Positions 34,945 to 43,293 of a stretch of DNA of 64,000 nucleotides are shown piece by piece. The notes beneath the pieces were generated by a model, which saw only the letters and a list, made by a program, of their open reading frames with translations, searched no databases and was not told where the DNA came from. The position numbers were made by a program, and so were the translations under genes. Position 1 is the first letter of the stretch; each line of letters starts with the position of its first letter. Source of the DNA: Sphingobacterium sp. ML3W (GTDB lineage Bacteria > Bacteroidota > Bacteroidia > Sphingobacteriales > Sphingobacteriaceae); contig NZ_CP009278.1 in NCBI RefSeq assembly GCF_000747525.1, positions 1 through 64,000 on the forward strand, in the 5' to 3' direction.

Positions 34945-36311
34945 ATGTTTGAATACCTGAAGAGCCGTCTTGATTATTACGAAAAAGAACTTAAGCGTAC
35001 CGGGGTCACCAAACAGTTGCTCTGGCAAGAGTATATTGAAAGCGACCCCACTGGTTATAGCTATCCACAGTTCACTTATCACTTAAGGCAACAGCTTATC
35101 TCCCGAAAGGGCAGCATGGTGATGGAGCACATCGCCGGCGACAAACTGTATATTGACTTTTCTGGAAAGAAACTCCATTATATCGACCGATCCACAGGTG
35201 AACTGATTGCCTGTGAAATATTTGTTGCCTGTCTTCCTTTCTCAGATTACGCGTTTGCCATCGCCGTGCGTTCCCAACAAACGCCCGACTTTCTTTACGC
35301 GCTGAGCTGTTGCCTGGAGGCCATGGGAGGTGTGCCAAAAGCCATCGTTCCCGATAACCTAAAAGCAGCAGTGATCAAAGCTGATAAATATGAACCGGTA
35401 CTGAACCAATCCATGGAAGACTTTGCCAACCATTACGGCACTGTTGTAGTCCCTGCCCGTTCAGGTAGACCTAAAGATAAATCATTGGTAGAAAACCAGG
35501 TGAAAATGATCTATAGCCGCGTATTTGCGCCCCTTCGAAACCAACAGTTCTTTGATATACATGCGCTCAATCAAGCTATAAGCACCTGTATGGTAAAGCA
35601 TAACCAGACGCGCATGCAGCAGAAGCCATATTGCCGGGAAGAACGGTTCTTAAGTGTCGAAAAGGCTACATTGGGCGAACTTCCAAGTGAACGCTTCGAG
35701 TTAAAGTACTACGCTGAACTCAAAGTTGGCAATAATGGACACATCTATCTACAGCGCAACAAACACTATTATAGTGTCCCATTCACCTACATAGGAATGA
35801 AGGTGAAGCTTATCTACACACGTACTATGGTATCGATCTATTGCCAGGGAAAACAGATCGCTGTGCATATACGCAGTTATCAGGAAAATACCTATACCAC
35901 TGTTGCAGAACACTTAAAGTCCGAACATCAGGCCTACAAGAAACGAAGTCATGAGACCTATTTAGCCCGAGCTAGAGAGCACTCACCAGAGTTCCATGAG
36001 CTTATGCAGGTTCTTTTTAAGCGAGCCCGCTACCCTGAACAGTTATACCGTACCTGTGATGGTCTATTCAAGCTAAAGCGGGACTTTCCAATAGAAGAGT
36101 TTGATAAAGCATGTAAATATGTTCTAAAAAATAAGCTTTATACCTACTATTTCTTTAAAACGTACTTGAAAAGGGTATTGCCAACATTGAGGAAGAATCG
36201 TTGGTAAAAGACGCATTACCAGAACATCCCAATATACGGGGTAGAACATATTATGCAAGTAGCCAGCCGACACTCTTTGATCAACAAAAGGACGGATTGG
36301 GTGCACAATGA
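34945..36311 (+). pseudogene. IS21-family transposase IstA, 5'-truncated and frameshifted
   Basis: The frame enters at FEYLKSRLDYYEKELKRTG with an in-frame stop just upstream, so the N-terminal HTH (about 90-100 residues of a normal ~520-residue IstA) is missing. The integrase core is present: YIDFSGKKLHY (first Asp), IVPDNLKAAV (second Asp), and the RPKDKSLVENQVK Glu. Near 36172 a one-base change moves the frame; the reading frame 36173-36311 (IANIEEESLVKDALPEHPN, ending DGLGAQ) restores the expected C-terminus, while the uninterrupted frame stops early at 36207. Non-functional. No IS21 terminal repeat is recognisable on the left. Confidence 0.9.
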
Positions 36312-36358
36312 CCAAGAAATAGCTAAAAGAACATAATAACCGATACAAATACACTAAA

Positions 36359-36788
36359 ATGAACATTGAAACACAAATGAGAGCGTTACGCCTACATGGC
36401 ATGGAACGCAACTGGAAAGCTCTGAACGAAACACGTCGGAGCACTGAACTCACTCTTTCTGAAGGGTTAACCCTCTTGTTGCAGGCAGAAGTAGATGAAC
36501 GGGACGAAAAGCAGTTTGACCGCCTTAAGCAGAATGCGGGGTTCCGCTACCAGGCTTCGATAGAAGAGATAAATATGGTAGCTACCAGAGGGTTGGATAA
36601 GGGAATGGTCACTACCTTGGCTACGGGCGAGTACATCAAAAAAGGAGATCCGATACTGATCAGTGGCGCTACAGGCTGCGGGAAGAGTTTTCTAGCGTCC
36701 GCCTTAGGTCATCAAGCTTGTGCGCAAAGTTATAAAGTACTCTACTTTAATCTGCAAAAACTACTTCTAAAGACGAAAATGGCTCGTT
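36359..36788 (+). pseudogene. IS21-family helper ATPase IstB, 3'-truncated
   Basis: The first ~143 residues of a ~245-residue IstB: N-terminal helical region, then Walker A ISGATGCGKSFLASALG (near residue 105) and YFNLQKLLLKTKMAR, after which homology ends at about 36788. Walker B and the sensor motifs are absent. The break abuts the truncated TBDR at 36793, with the palindrome GTGTTAATTAACAC (36790-36803) at the junction. It is the partner of the broken IstA upstream. Confidence 0.9.
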
Positions 36789-36792
36789 TGTG

Positions 36793-37089
36793 TTAATTAA
36801 CACGTATATTTTTTGTTCCATAAGTTTGTATTGTCAGCGGTACATCCATAACATTCTTACTTCCAAACCCTCCCGCGTTCACTTCAAAAGATTTGTTTAG
36901 GGGAGCGGTAATGATTACTTCCTGCAATATGGTTGTTGAATCTTTTTTGACTTCTTGAGCATATAGAGAAGCGGAAAAAGTTGCACTCAAAAAAAGGTAA
37001 GATGAAAGAACTACTGCATTTTTTCGTATTGATGTGCGAGGTAAATTACACTGTAGTACACAGAAACACTTATTAATAGATTTATTCAT
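36793..37089 (-). pseudogene. TonB-dependent receptor, N-terminal fragment only
   Basis: 98 codons: a signal peptide region (VVLSSYLFLSATFSASLYAQ, about 26-45), a TonB-box-like TTILQEVIITAPL and the beginning of a plug domain (SKNVMDVPLTIQTYGTK), then a stop formed at the junction with the IstB remnant. The rest of the plug and the whole barrel (about 600 residues) are gone. It diverges from the Fur-type regulator at 37199 with two palindromes between, so before truncation it was probably a metal-regulated receptor, plausibly for zinc. Confidence 0.82.
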
Positions 37090-37111
37090 ATATTTTATGA
37101 GCTAATTATTT

Positions 37112-37119
37112 TATATTTG
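37112..37119 (+). promoter_or_regulatory. -7 element for the Fur/Zur-type gene
   Basis: TATATTTG matches TAnnTTTG 80 bases upstream of the regulator start and directly abuts the first palindromic operator, consistent with autorepression. Confidence 0.5.
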
Positions 37120-37124
37120 CAATT

Positions 37125-37180
37125 AACGCAACATTGTTGCGAATGTAGTGATTATTTTTATAAACGCAACCGCGTTGCAT
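37125..37180. promoter_or_regulatory. two palindromic operators, Zur/Fur-type candidates
   Basis: AACGCAACATTGTTGCGAA (core CGCAAC-ATT-GTTGCG, 37127-37141) and AACGCAACCGCGTTGCATT (core GCAAC-CGC-GTTGC, 37166-37178) share the pattern AACGCAACnnnGTTGC. They lie 38 bases apart in the region between the truncated TBDR and the regulator gene. Two matching palindromes beside a metalloregulator gene are most simply its own binding sites; which metal is not shown. Confidence 0.7.
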
Positions 37181-37198
37181 TAATAAATTATTAGAAAG

Positions 37199-37579
37199 AT
37201 GAAGCAACCAAGAAATACTGCTGCTAAGGCAGAAATATTAAGTTTTATCAGTCAGTCTGAGATTGCACTATCTCATTCTGAAATACAACACACTCTGAAA
37301 GGCTTATGTGATAGAGTAACTACTTACAGAATATTGGATAGATTGGTATCAGAAGGACTTATCCATAAGATTGCCAATATTGATGGGATAGTAAAGTATG
37401 CTGCATGTCATAATTGTTCTGCTATGACACATCATCATGATCATCTGCACTTTAGCTGTGAACAATGTCATACGATAATCTGTCTTGAAGATATTGAACC
37501 TACTTATAAAGTACCTGAAAAATATAAGATAAAACAAGTGAATTTTATTGTCTCAGGAATTTGTCCTGAATGTGCATAA
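37199..37579 (+). CDS. Fur-family metalloregulator (Zur-like)
   Basis: 126 residues, short for the family. An N-terminal winged HTH (about 8-60: LSHSEIQHTLKGLCDRVTTYRILDRL) is followed by the metal region CHNCSAMTHHHDHLHFSCEQCHTIICLE (split for description: His-rich HHHDHLHF, then CxxC) and a C-terminal CPEC. Two CxxC pairs form the structural zinc site; the HHHDH cluster is a regulatory metal site. It represses target genes when metal-loaded. Lying divergent to a TBDR with two palindromes between, and lacking iron-Fur features such as a longer C-terminus, it is more likely a zinc sensor. Confidence 0.86.
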   Translation: MKQPRNTAAKAEILSFISQSEIALSHSEIQHTLKGLCDRVTTYRILDRLVSEGLIHKIANIDGIVKYAACHNCSAMTHHHDHLHFSCEQCHTIICLEDIEPTYKVPEKYKIKQVNFIVSGICPECA

Positions 37580-37735
37580 TACGACTCCAAATAGATTGTT
37601 TTTGTAGATCAATAGAAGAATGCTTTATATCAACCAGACTAACATATCTGATGTGTTAAAAAAGCAGAATAATTATTCGAGTTCATAACTATTGTTATAA
37701 TCATGAATTCGGTGACTAGAATATAAATCTCTCTA

Positions 37736-37775
37736 AAAACATTTCCCAAGTTAGGTCGAGCTTGGGAAATGTTTT
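37736..37775. terminator. terminator hairpin upstream of rteC
   Basis: A 15-bp stem (AAAACATTTCCCAAG 37736-37750 with its complement 37761-37775) closes a 10-base loop. It ends transcripts from the Fur-type gene side and isolates the excision module that begins at 37855. Confidence 0.82.
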
Positions 37776-37854
37776 CATTTATATTATTAATGTTTGTAAA
37801 CTAATTTGAGGAATTCGTTATACAGGACGCTAATCCTCGTAAAAAAATATAGTT

Positions 37855-38700
37855 ATGAAGTACTCATTACAAGACATCCTTTTAGAGATTCATAACAAGG
37901 AGGGTAAGATTTTATCACAGAGCAAGAGATTGATTGATGAAGCTTACGAAATGACCTTGTATCTCCAAGACCTGTTATTTTCGGTCAAGAAATATGTTAT
38001 TGAAGAAGGGTTTAAAACTGATAAAGAAGAGATACACTTTTTCCATACCATTAAACCGCAAATCCTTGGAAAGCTAATCTATTACAATAAGGTATACCGT
38101 ATAGAAACTGGTTGCCCCGTTAATAATGGTAAAATATATCACACCTATTTTACAAGCCGTTTGCAGGAATTGAAAAAAGAATACGCTGAGCATATTTGTA
38201 ACTCAGATTTTTATAGATATTACCGCTCAGGAAGGTCTGATAAAAATGAAATGTATTTCCGACTTGGCAACATTAACTATCATGATGGACTTAATAGTTT
38301 CGTGTTTGAAATAGATGCTCAATTCTCTACTTTTTACGACTATAAGGTAGCTCGAATCATTGCAAATGAATTGTTGTATAATTACTTGCTAACAAAGATC
38401 AACCCCGACGAAAACCCCGATGTTATTTTTAAAAATTCTGAATCAACAAAAGATGTTTTTTGGACAGATAGCAAAAACGCAATTATCGAATTGGTGTATG
38501 CTCTTTATGCTTCTGGTGCTATTTCCCATGGTAAAATCGGTATCCGAAAAATAAGCTTAATCTTTCAGATTCTTTTCAGAATCCCTCTCGGCGATTTGCA
38601 TCACGCTTTCCACCGAATGAAAACCCGAAGTGGATCTAGAACCGCATTTTTAGACCAGCTCAAAATATCACTCGAAGAATATATGGATAAAGAGCTTTAG
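37855..38700 (+). CDS. rteC: RteC-family regulator of excision
   Basis: 281 residues of the RteC family; conserved blocks are FFHTIKPQILGKLIYYNKVYRIETG (split), FYRYYRSGR, the FEIDAQFSTFYDYKVARIIANELL region and NAIIELVYALYASGAISHG. In CTnDOT, RteC activates the excision operon xis2c-xis2d-orf3-exc, and here exactly that gene series begins 252 bases downstream on the same strand. Only family-level similarity to the copies at 6070 and 45550, so it is not a recent duplicate. It should bind the repeats between 38777 and 38885. Intact. Confidence 0.9.
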   Translation: MKYSLQDILLEIHNKEGKILSQSKRLIDEAYEMTLYLQDLLFSVKKYVIEEGFKTDKEEIHFFHTIKPQILGKLIYYNKVYRIETGCPVNNGKIYHTYFTSRLQELKKEYAEHICNSDFYRYYRSGRSDKNEMYFRLGNINYHDGLNSFVFEIDAQFSTFYDYKVARIIANELLYNYLLTKINPDENPDVIFKNSESTKDVFWTDSKNAIIELVYALYASGAISHGKIGIRKISLIFQILFRIPLGDLHHAFHRMKTRSGSRTAFLDQLKISLEEYMDKEL

Positions 38701-38720
38701 CTATCTCCTATATTAGATTG

Positions 38721-38760
38721 AAGAGGCTGTATCATTGAATAAAATTTGATACAGCCTCTT
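38721..38760. terminator. terminator after rteC
   Basis: A perfect 13-bp stem AAGAGGCTGTATC / GATACAGCCTCTT (38721-38733, 38748-38760), 14-base loop, then TTTTC. It ends rteC, so the downstream excision genes need their own, RteC-dependent promoter. Confidence 0.88.
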
Positions 38761-38776
38761 TTCTTTGCCCATATCT

Positions 38777-38885
38777 GCCAATTGGCAACCATCATCCAAA
38801 ATCCTTTACAAACTTTCAAAAAGCCCTAAATACCTCAATAAACAAGGGTTTATCCGGATTACAAAAAACTACCAAACCAATTGGC
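38777..38885. promoter_or_regulatory. excision-operon control region with paired CCAATTGGC palindromes
   Basis: GCCAATTGGC (38777-38786) and ACCAATTGGC (38876-38885) lie 99 bases apart, and the second is followed by AAGGCTTGGCGG, a further TTGGC repeat. They precede the first xis-like gene by 67 bases, in the place where CTnDOT RteC acts. Palindromes are seen; RteC binding is inferred. Confidence 0.5.
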
Positions 38886-38951
38886 AAGGCTTGGCGGACA
38901 AACTCTGCCATCCTTAGCAATTTTGCATAGTGAACATTAAAAAGCTATGCA

Positions 38952-39305
38952 ATGAAAATTATAACCATTGAAGAGGAAGCGTGGGAACAGCTAAACAGCC
39001 GTATCAATGCTATCGCTGACTATCTGAAAAGATTGGAAGACACCAGCTATGATGACCTGTGGCTCAATAACCACGAGGTATGCCAGTACCTACATATTAG
39101 CGAGAAAACCTTATGGCGTATGCGTACCAAAGGCGAGCTTGCTCATTCAAAAATCTACGGACAATATTTTTACACCATTGGAGCGATCAAGGATATGCTC
39201 AATGCCAATGCCGTACAGAGCAGTGACGAGTATGTGGGAGAACTTATGGCAAAAGGTAAAAGTTATATCGAAAAAGGTAGAAAGTTGAAATCAGGCAAAC
39301 TATAA
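38952..39305 (+). CDS. excisionase-like helix-turn-helix protein (Xis2c-type)
   Basis: 117 residues. The centre (about 35-95) is a winged HTH of excisionase type: LWLNNHEVCQYLHISEKTLWRMR, then IYGQYFYTIGAIKDML. Small basic proteins of this kind bend DNA at attachment sites during excision of Bacteroidota conjugative elements. First gene of the excision-like operon, 11 bases before the next HTH gene. The order matches xis2c of CTnDOT; symbol left blank because orthology is by position and fold only. Confidence 0.82.
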   Translation: MKIITIEEEAWEQLNSRINAIADYLKRLEDTSYDDLWLNNHEVCQYLHISEKTLWRMRTKGELAHSKIYGQYFYTIGAIKDMLNANAVQSSDEYVGELMAKGKSYIEKGRKLKSGKL

Positions 39306-39316
39306 AATGCATCCCT

Positions 39317-39622
39317 ATGAATATTGACCGAATGGAATTTTTGGCGTGGATGGAACGCATAATTGACCGCTTTGATATGCTTAGCGACCATATTGATGAT
39401 TCACAAAAGAAACGCAACAGCATTGACGGCGAAGAATTGTTGGATAATCAGGATTTACTTCAGATGCTAAAAATCAGTAACCGTTCCTTACAGCGGTATC
39501 GCTCTATCGGGAAGTTACCCTATTATACAATAAGCGGAAAACTGTATTATAAACTATCCGATGTGCATCAATTTATCCGAGAAAGTTTCACTGCCCCTTT
39601 ACCCAAAGTGAAAGGACAATAA
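39317..39622 (+). CDS. excisionase-like helix-turn-helix protein (Xis2d-type)
   Basis: 101 residues with an HTH (about 48-85: LLDNQDLLQMLKISNRSLQRYRSIG, then KLYYKLSDVHQFIRE). It parallels the upstream 117-residue protein in layout and is the counterpart of xis2d in CTnDOT-type elements, acting as an accessory factor for integrase-mediated excision. It is followed by an 88-base gap before the DUF3945 gene. Intact. Confidence 0.82.
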   Translation: MNIDRMEFLAWMERIIDRFDMLSDHIDDSQKKRNSIDGEELLDNQDLLQMLKISNRSLQRYRSIGKLPYYTISGKLYYKLSDVHQFIRESFTAPLPKVKGQ

Positions 39623-39710
39623 GTGACAAACACTGCCTCTGAGTGCCAATTAATGCAATGTAGTGACCGCCTGATTTACTTTAGGCATCGAACTATAAAA
39701 TTTTCAAATT

Positions 39711-41186
39711 ATGAGCGAAGAAACTGCAAATAAACAGGAATCTCCCGAACAACTATCGGAGATATTACTGGTATTGGATAAAGAGAAGATGAAAATCCAA
39801 GCCGTAAAAAGTATTGACGAAAACGGGGAAATGGAAACCGTTGACCCCACCAAGAAAAACCAAAACCAGTTTATGCGGGTGGACAAGAGTGGTGATCTAT
39901 TCTCCAATTTCTTTTCTAATTTTTTCAGTCAGTTGAAAAACCCTACCAATTTCTCCTTTTTCAAAGTACCTGCTGATGAAGCCGTAAATAAAGCAAAAGA
40001 AATGCAGAAACAAGTGGATAAACCAACTCTAGAGGGTGAAAAAATAATGAAGGAACATGAAGTAAAAACAGAACCACAACAGGATAAAAAACCAGAAAAT
40101 AAAAACGATATGGAAACAACACAAACAGCACCGGAAACAAGTGGATACCGCTTCAAGCAGGAACAGATTGATTGGGAAACCATGAATAATCTTGGACTAA
40201 GTAAAGAAAAACTTAAAAAAATGAATCTGCTTGATCCGTTATTAAGAGGTTTCAAGACCAATGAATTGGTACCCGTAAGTCTTAATCTTGGCACTGCGGT
40301 TACTCGTATGGATGCCCGACTTTCACTACAACAAAATGATCAGGGAGCCGTTGTGGTTGCTATTCATGGTATTCGTAAGGAACCCAACCTGAACTTTGAA
40401 TTTTTTGGACATAAGTTTACCAAAGAAGACAAAGACAATTTACTTCAATCGGCCAATATGGGACGAGTAGTTAATTTGACCAATCCCAAAACAAGCGAAA
40501 CCATTCCCTCCATTATCAGTGTGGATCGATTGACCAATGAGTTGGTTGCCCTGCGTACAGATAAAATCAAAATCCCTGATGAAATCAAAGGGATAAAATT
40601 GGATGATGCGCAAAAGCAAACCTTGATGGAGGGCAAACCACTTCAATTAGATGGAATGATTTCTAAGAAAGGAACTGAATTTTCTGCAATGGTACAGTTC
40701 AATGCAGACAAACGATATGTCGAATTTCTGTTTGACAGAAGTAACACGAATAAACAAAAGCAAAGCAACGGACAGAACAATCAACAAACTAATCAGCAGA
40801 ACCAATCGCAGGAAGCTCCAAAAACCTTTCGAGGTAAAGAATTGGATAATGAACAACATCAAAAATTTAAAGACGGTCAAACAGTTTACGTAAGCGGATT
40901 GGTAGATAAGAAAGGTAAAGAATACAATGGTTACATCACTTTTAATAAGGAAACCAACAAAACAGACTTCTCTTTCCAAAATCCGAATAAGATCAAAGAA
41001 CAAGCGAAACCCACCGAAGTCCATAAAACGCAAACAGCAGTCAATTCCGAGGGGAAAACCAATGAAGCGACCAAGAACATCAAAGAACCTTTGAAATCGG
41101 GACAAAAAAGCCCAGATAGTAAGAAACAGCAGGAAGAACAGGAAAAACCTAAAGCACCTGCTAAATCCAAAGGCAGAAAAATGTAA
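39711..41186 (+). CDS. DUF3945-domain protein (CTnDOT orf3-type)
   Basis: 491 residues, hydrophilic. The N-terminal ~140 contains a VDKSGDLFSNFFSNFFSQLK segment and a lysine/glutamate-rich linker; then come DUF3945-type repeats: one near residues 145-330 (YRFKQEQIDWETMNNLGLSKEKL, LRGFKTNELVPVSL, IKLDDAQKQTLMEGKPLQLDGM) and shorter repeats (RGKELDNEQHQKFKDGQTVYVSG near 370). The tail is low-complexity Gln/Asn/Lys rich. Proteins of this type sit between xis2d and exc in CTnDOT-like elements; their biochemical role is not established. Likely a DNA-metabolism partner of the topoisomerase that starts 19 bases later. Confidence 0.85.
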   Translation: MSEETANKQESPEQLSEILLVLDKEKMKIQAVKSIDENGEMETVDPTKKNQNQFMRVDKSGDLFSNFFSNFFSQLKNPTNFSFFKVPADEAVNKAKEMQKQVDKPTLEGEKIMKEHEVKTEPQQDKKPENKNDMETTQTAPETSGYRFKQEQIDWETMNNLGLSKEKLKKMNLLDPLLRGFKTNELVPVSLNLGTAVTRMDARLSLQQNDQGAVVVAIHGIRKEPNLNFEFFGHKFTKEDKDNLLQSANMGRVVNLTNPKTSETIPSIISVDRLTNELVALRTDKIKIPDEIKGIKLDDAQKQTLMEGKPLQLDGMISKKGTEFSAMVQFNADKRYVEFLFDRSNTNKQKQSNGQNNQQTNQQNQSQEAPKTFRGKELDNEQHQKFKDGQTVYVSGLVDKKGKEYNGYITFNKETNKTDFSFQNPNKIKEQAKPTEVHKTQTAVNSEGKTNEATKNIKEPLKSGQKSPDSKKQQEEQEKPKAPAKSKGRKM

Positions 41187-41205
41187 CACGATAAATACAA
41201 AGAGT

Positions 41206-43293
41206 ATGAAAGCAATTATTGCAGAAAAACCAAGTGTAGCAAGGGAAATAGCCAGCCTATTAGGAGCTACGAAAAAAAAAGAAGGTTACTTGACAGGTAA
41301 CGGCTATTTGGTTACTTGGGCATTCGGACATTTAGTCGGATTGGGAATGTCCGAAGATTATGGCATTTCAGGATTTGAAAAAGCATCACTACCAATACTT
41401 CCAAATCCTTTTTTATTGACTGTCCGCAAAGTGAAAAAGGACAAAGGTTATATCGCCGATACTGGTGCATTAAAGCAACTGAAAGTGATTGAACAGATCT
41501 TTAATCGTTGTAATAGTATTATCGTAGCAACAGATGCCGGACGTGAAGGTGAGCTGATATTCCGCTACATCTATGAATACCTTAAATGCAACAAACCCTT
41601 TGAACGTCTTTGGATCAGTTCGCTTACCGAAAAAGCCATCAAACAGGGTTTCAATAACCTAAAATCTGGAAGCGATTTTGATGGATTATATCAGGCTGCA
41701 CAAGGTAGAAGCCGTGCTGACTGGCTCGTGGGCATCAATGCATCGCAAGCATTAAGCATTGTAGCAGGGAATGGTATTTATTCGCTTGGAAGAGTGCAAA
41801 CACCTACGCTAACTTTAATTTGTAAACGTTATTTGGAGAACAAAAAATTTTCGATACAGAAATATTGGCAAATAAAGTTATTGCATAATAGAGAGTTCAT
41901 AGACTTTAAAAGTCTTTCTATTAAAAAATGGGAAGATAAAAAATTGGCAGAAGACACCTTAACGTCTATCCAAAAAAATGGAAACGTCGCTACGATTACC
42001 TCCGTAGAAAACAAAAAAGTTACGGAACAAGCACCTTTGTTGTTTGACCTAACAGGTCTTCAAAAAGAAGCCAATAAAAAACTGAATCTTTCAGCCGATG
42101 AAACCCTCAACATTGCTCAAAGCCTATATGAAAAGAAGTTTATCACGTATCCACGCACCGGAAGTAAGTATATTCCCGAAGATGTTTGGGCTGAAATCCC
42201 AAACCTTGTAAGAGCTTTACAAGATAGAGAAACTTGTAAGCAAGCTCTATTAAAAATGAAATGGGGTCGGTTCAATAAACGTATTGTAAACGATTTGCGG
42301 GTCACCGATCATCACGGCTTACTGATTACGGAGAAAATCCCTTCAGCGTTATCTGCCAAGGAAACTGCTATTTACGATATGATTGCTTTTCGATTACTGG
42401 AAGCTCTTTCTGGGGCTTGTACTAAAGAAATAACTGATATTACATTAGAAGCATTGCATTATGATTTTGCCTTGAAAGGTTGTAAAATATTGGAACCTGG
42501 CTGGCGTAGTATTAAGGGCTATTTTTCAGATGAGGATACCGACCCGGTGCAGGATCTACCGGAACTTAAAAAAGGTGATGAAATTAAAATAAACGAAGCT
42601 ACCGTTTTAGAAAAAACAACCAATGCACCTGTACTTTATACGGAAGCAGGACTTTTATCAGCTATGGAAAGTGCCGGAAAGCAGATTGAAAATAGAGAGG
42701 AACGCAAAGCTTTACAAAATATTGGTATTGGTACTCCTGCTACAAGAGCCTCCATTATTGAAACCTTGTTTAGCCGTAATTACATTCAAAGGGGAAAAAA
42801 ATTTTTAGTCCCAACCGAAAAGGGATTGCAGGTATATGAATTGGTAAAAGATAAAAAGATTGCAGACGTGGCAATGACTGCCGAATGGGAATTAGCCTTG
42901 CAGAAAATCGAAAACAACGAAACGGATGCTGGACCATTTCAAAAAGAAATGGAAAAATACGCTTCATCTATTACCAATGAACTGTTGCAAACTTCCATTA
43001 CCCTAAACAATTTACCTAAATTGGTTTGTCCGAAATGCAAAAGCCATCAACTTATTATACGTGATAAGATTGTTAAATGTCCTGATGAAGTTTGTAACTG
43101 GGTACAGTTCCGTAATGTGTGTGGCATACAAATCAGTATAGTTGATATTGAAAGTTTGATTACGAAAGGTAAGACATCCCTCATCAAAGGAATGAAAAGC
43201 AAATCCGGAAAGAAATTCGATGGTTATATCGTGTTAAATAAAGATTACAAAACCTCTTTTGAATTTGAAAAAAGTAAAGGCTATAAAAAATAA
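41206..43293 (+). CDS. type IA DNA topoisomerase (exc/TopB-like)
   Basis: 695 residues, the length of CTnDOT Exc (topoisomerase III family). TOPRIM domain: catalytic Glu in IIAEKPSVAREIASLLG (residue 7) and the DAGREGELIFRYI motif (near 107). The active-site Tyr lies in FITYPRTGSKYIPEDVW (near 311). A C4 zinc ribbon (VCPKCK ... CPDEVCNW, near 607-630) and a C-terminal DUF3945-like piece follow. It relaxes or decatenates DNA and is the last gene of the excision module. Its stop TAA overlaps the next ATG by one base (TAATG), so the ORF6N gene is translationally coupled. Confidence 0.93.
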   Translation: MKAIIAEKPSVAREIASLLGATKKKEGYLTGNGYLVTWAFGHLVGLGMSEDYGISGFEKASLPILPNPFLLTVRKVKKDKGYIADTGALKQLKVIEQIFNRCNSIIVATDAGREGELIFRYIYEYLKCNKPFERLWISSLTEKAIKQGFNNLKSGSDFDGLYQAAQGRSRADWLVGINASQALSIVAGNGIYSLGRVQTPTLTLICKRYLENKKFSIQKYWQIKLLHNREFIDFKSLSIKKWEDKKLAEDTLTSIQKNGNVATITSVENKKVTEQAPLLFDLTGLQKEANKKLNLSADETLNIAQSLYEKKFITYPRTGSKYIPEDVWAEIPNLVRALQDRETCKQALLKMKWGRFNKRIVNDLRVTDHHGLLITEKIPSALSAKETAIYDMIAFRLLEALSGACTKEITDITLEALHYDFALKGCKILEPGWRSIKGYFSDEDTDPVQDLPELKKGDEIKINEATVLEKTTNAPVLYTEAGLLSAMESAGKQIENREERKALQNIGIGTPATRASIIETLFSRNYIQRGKKFLVPTEKGLQVYELVKDKKIADVAMTAEWELALQKIENNETDAGPFQKEMEKYASSITNELLQTSITLNNLPKLVCPKCKSHQLIIRDKIVKCPDEVCNWVQFRNVCGIQISIVDIESLITKGKTSLIKGMKSKSGKKFDGYIVLNKDYKTSFEFEKSKGYKK

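Noticed and set aside
40647..41189. 180-codon minus-strand frame rich in Phe and Leu
   Set aside because: It is the antisense of the Lys/Gln/Asn-rich DUF3945 gene; the composition is an artefact of that strand.
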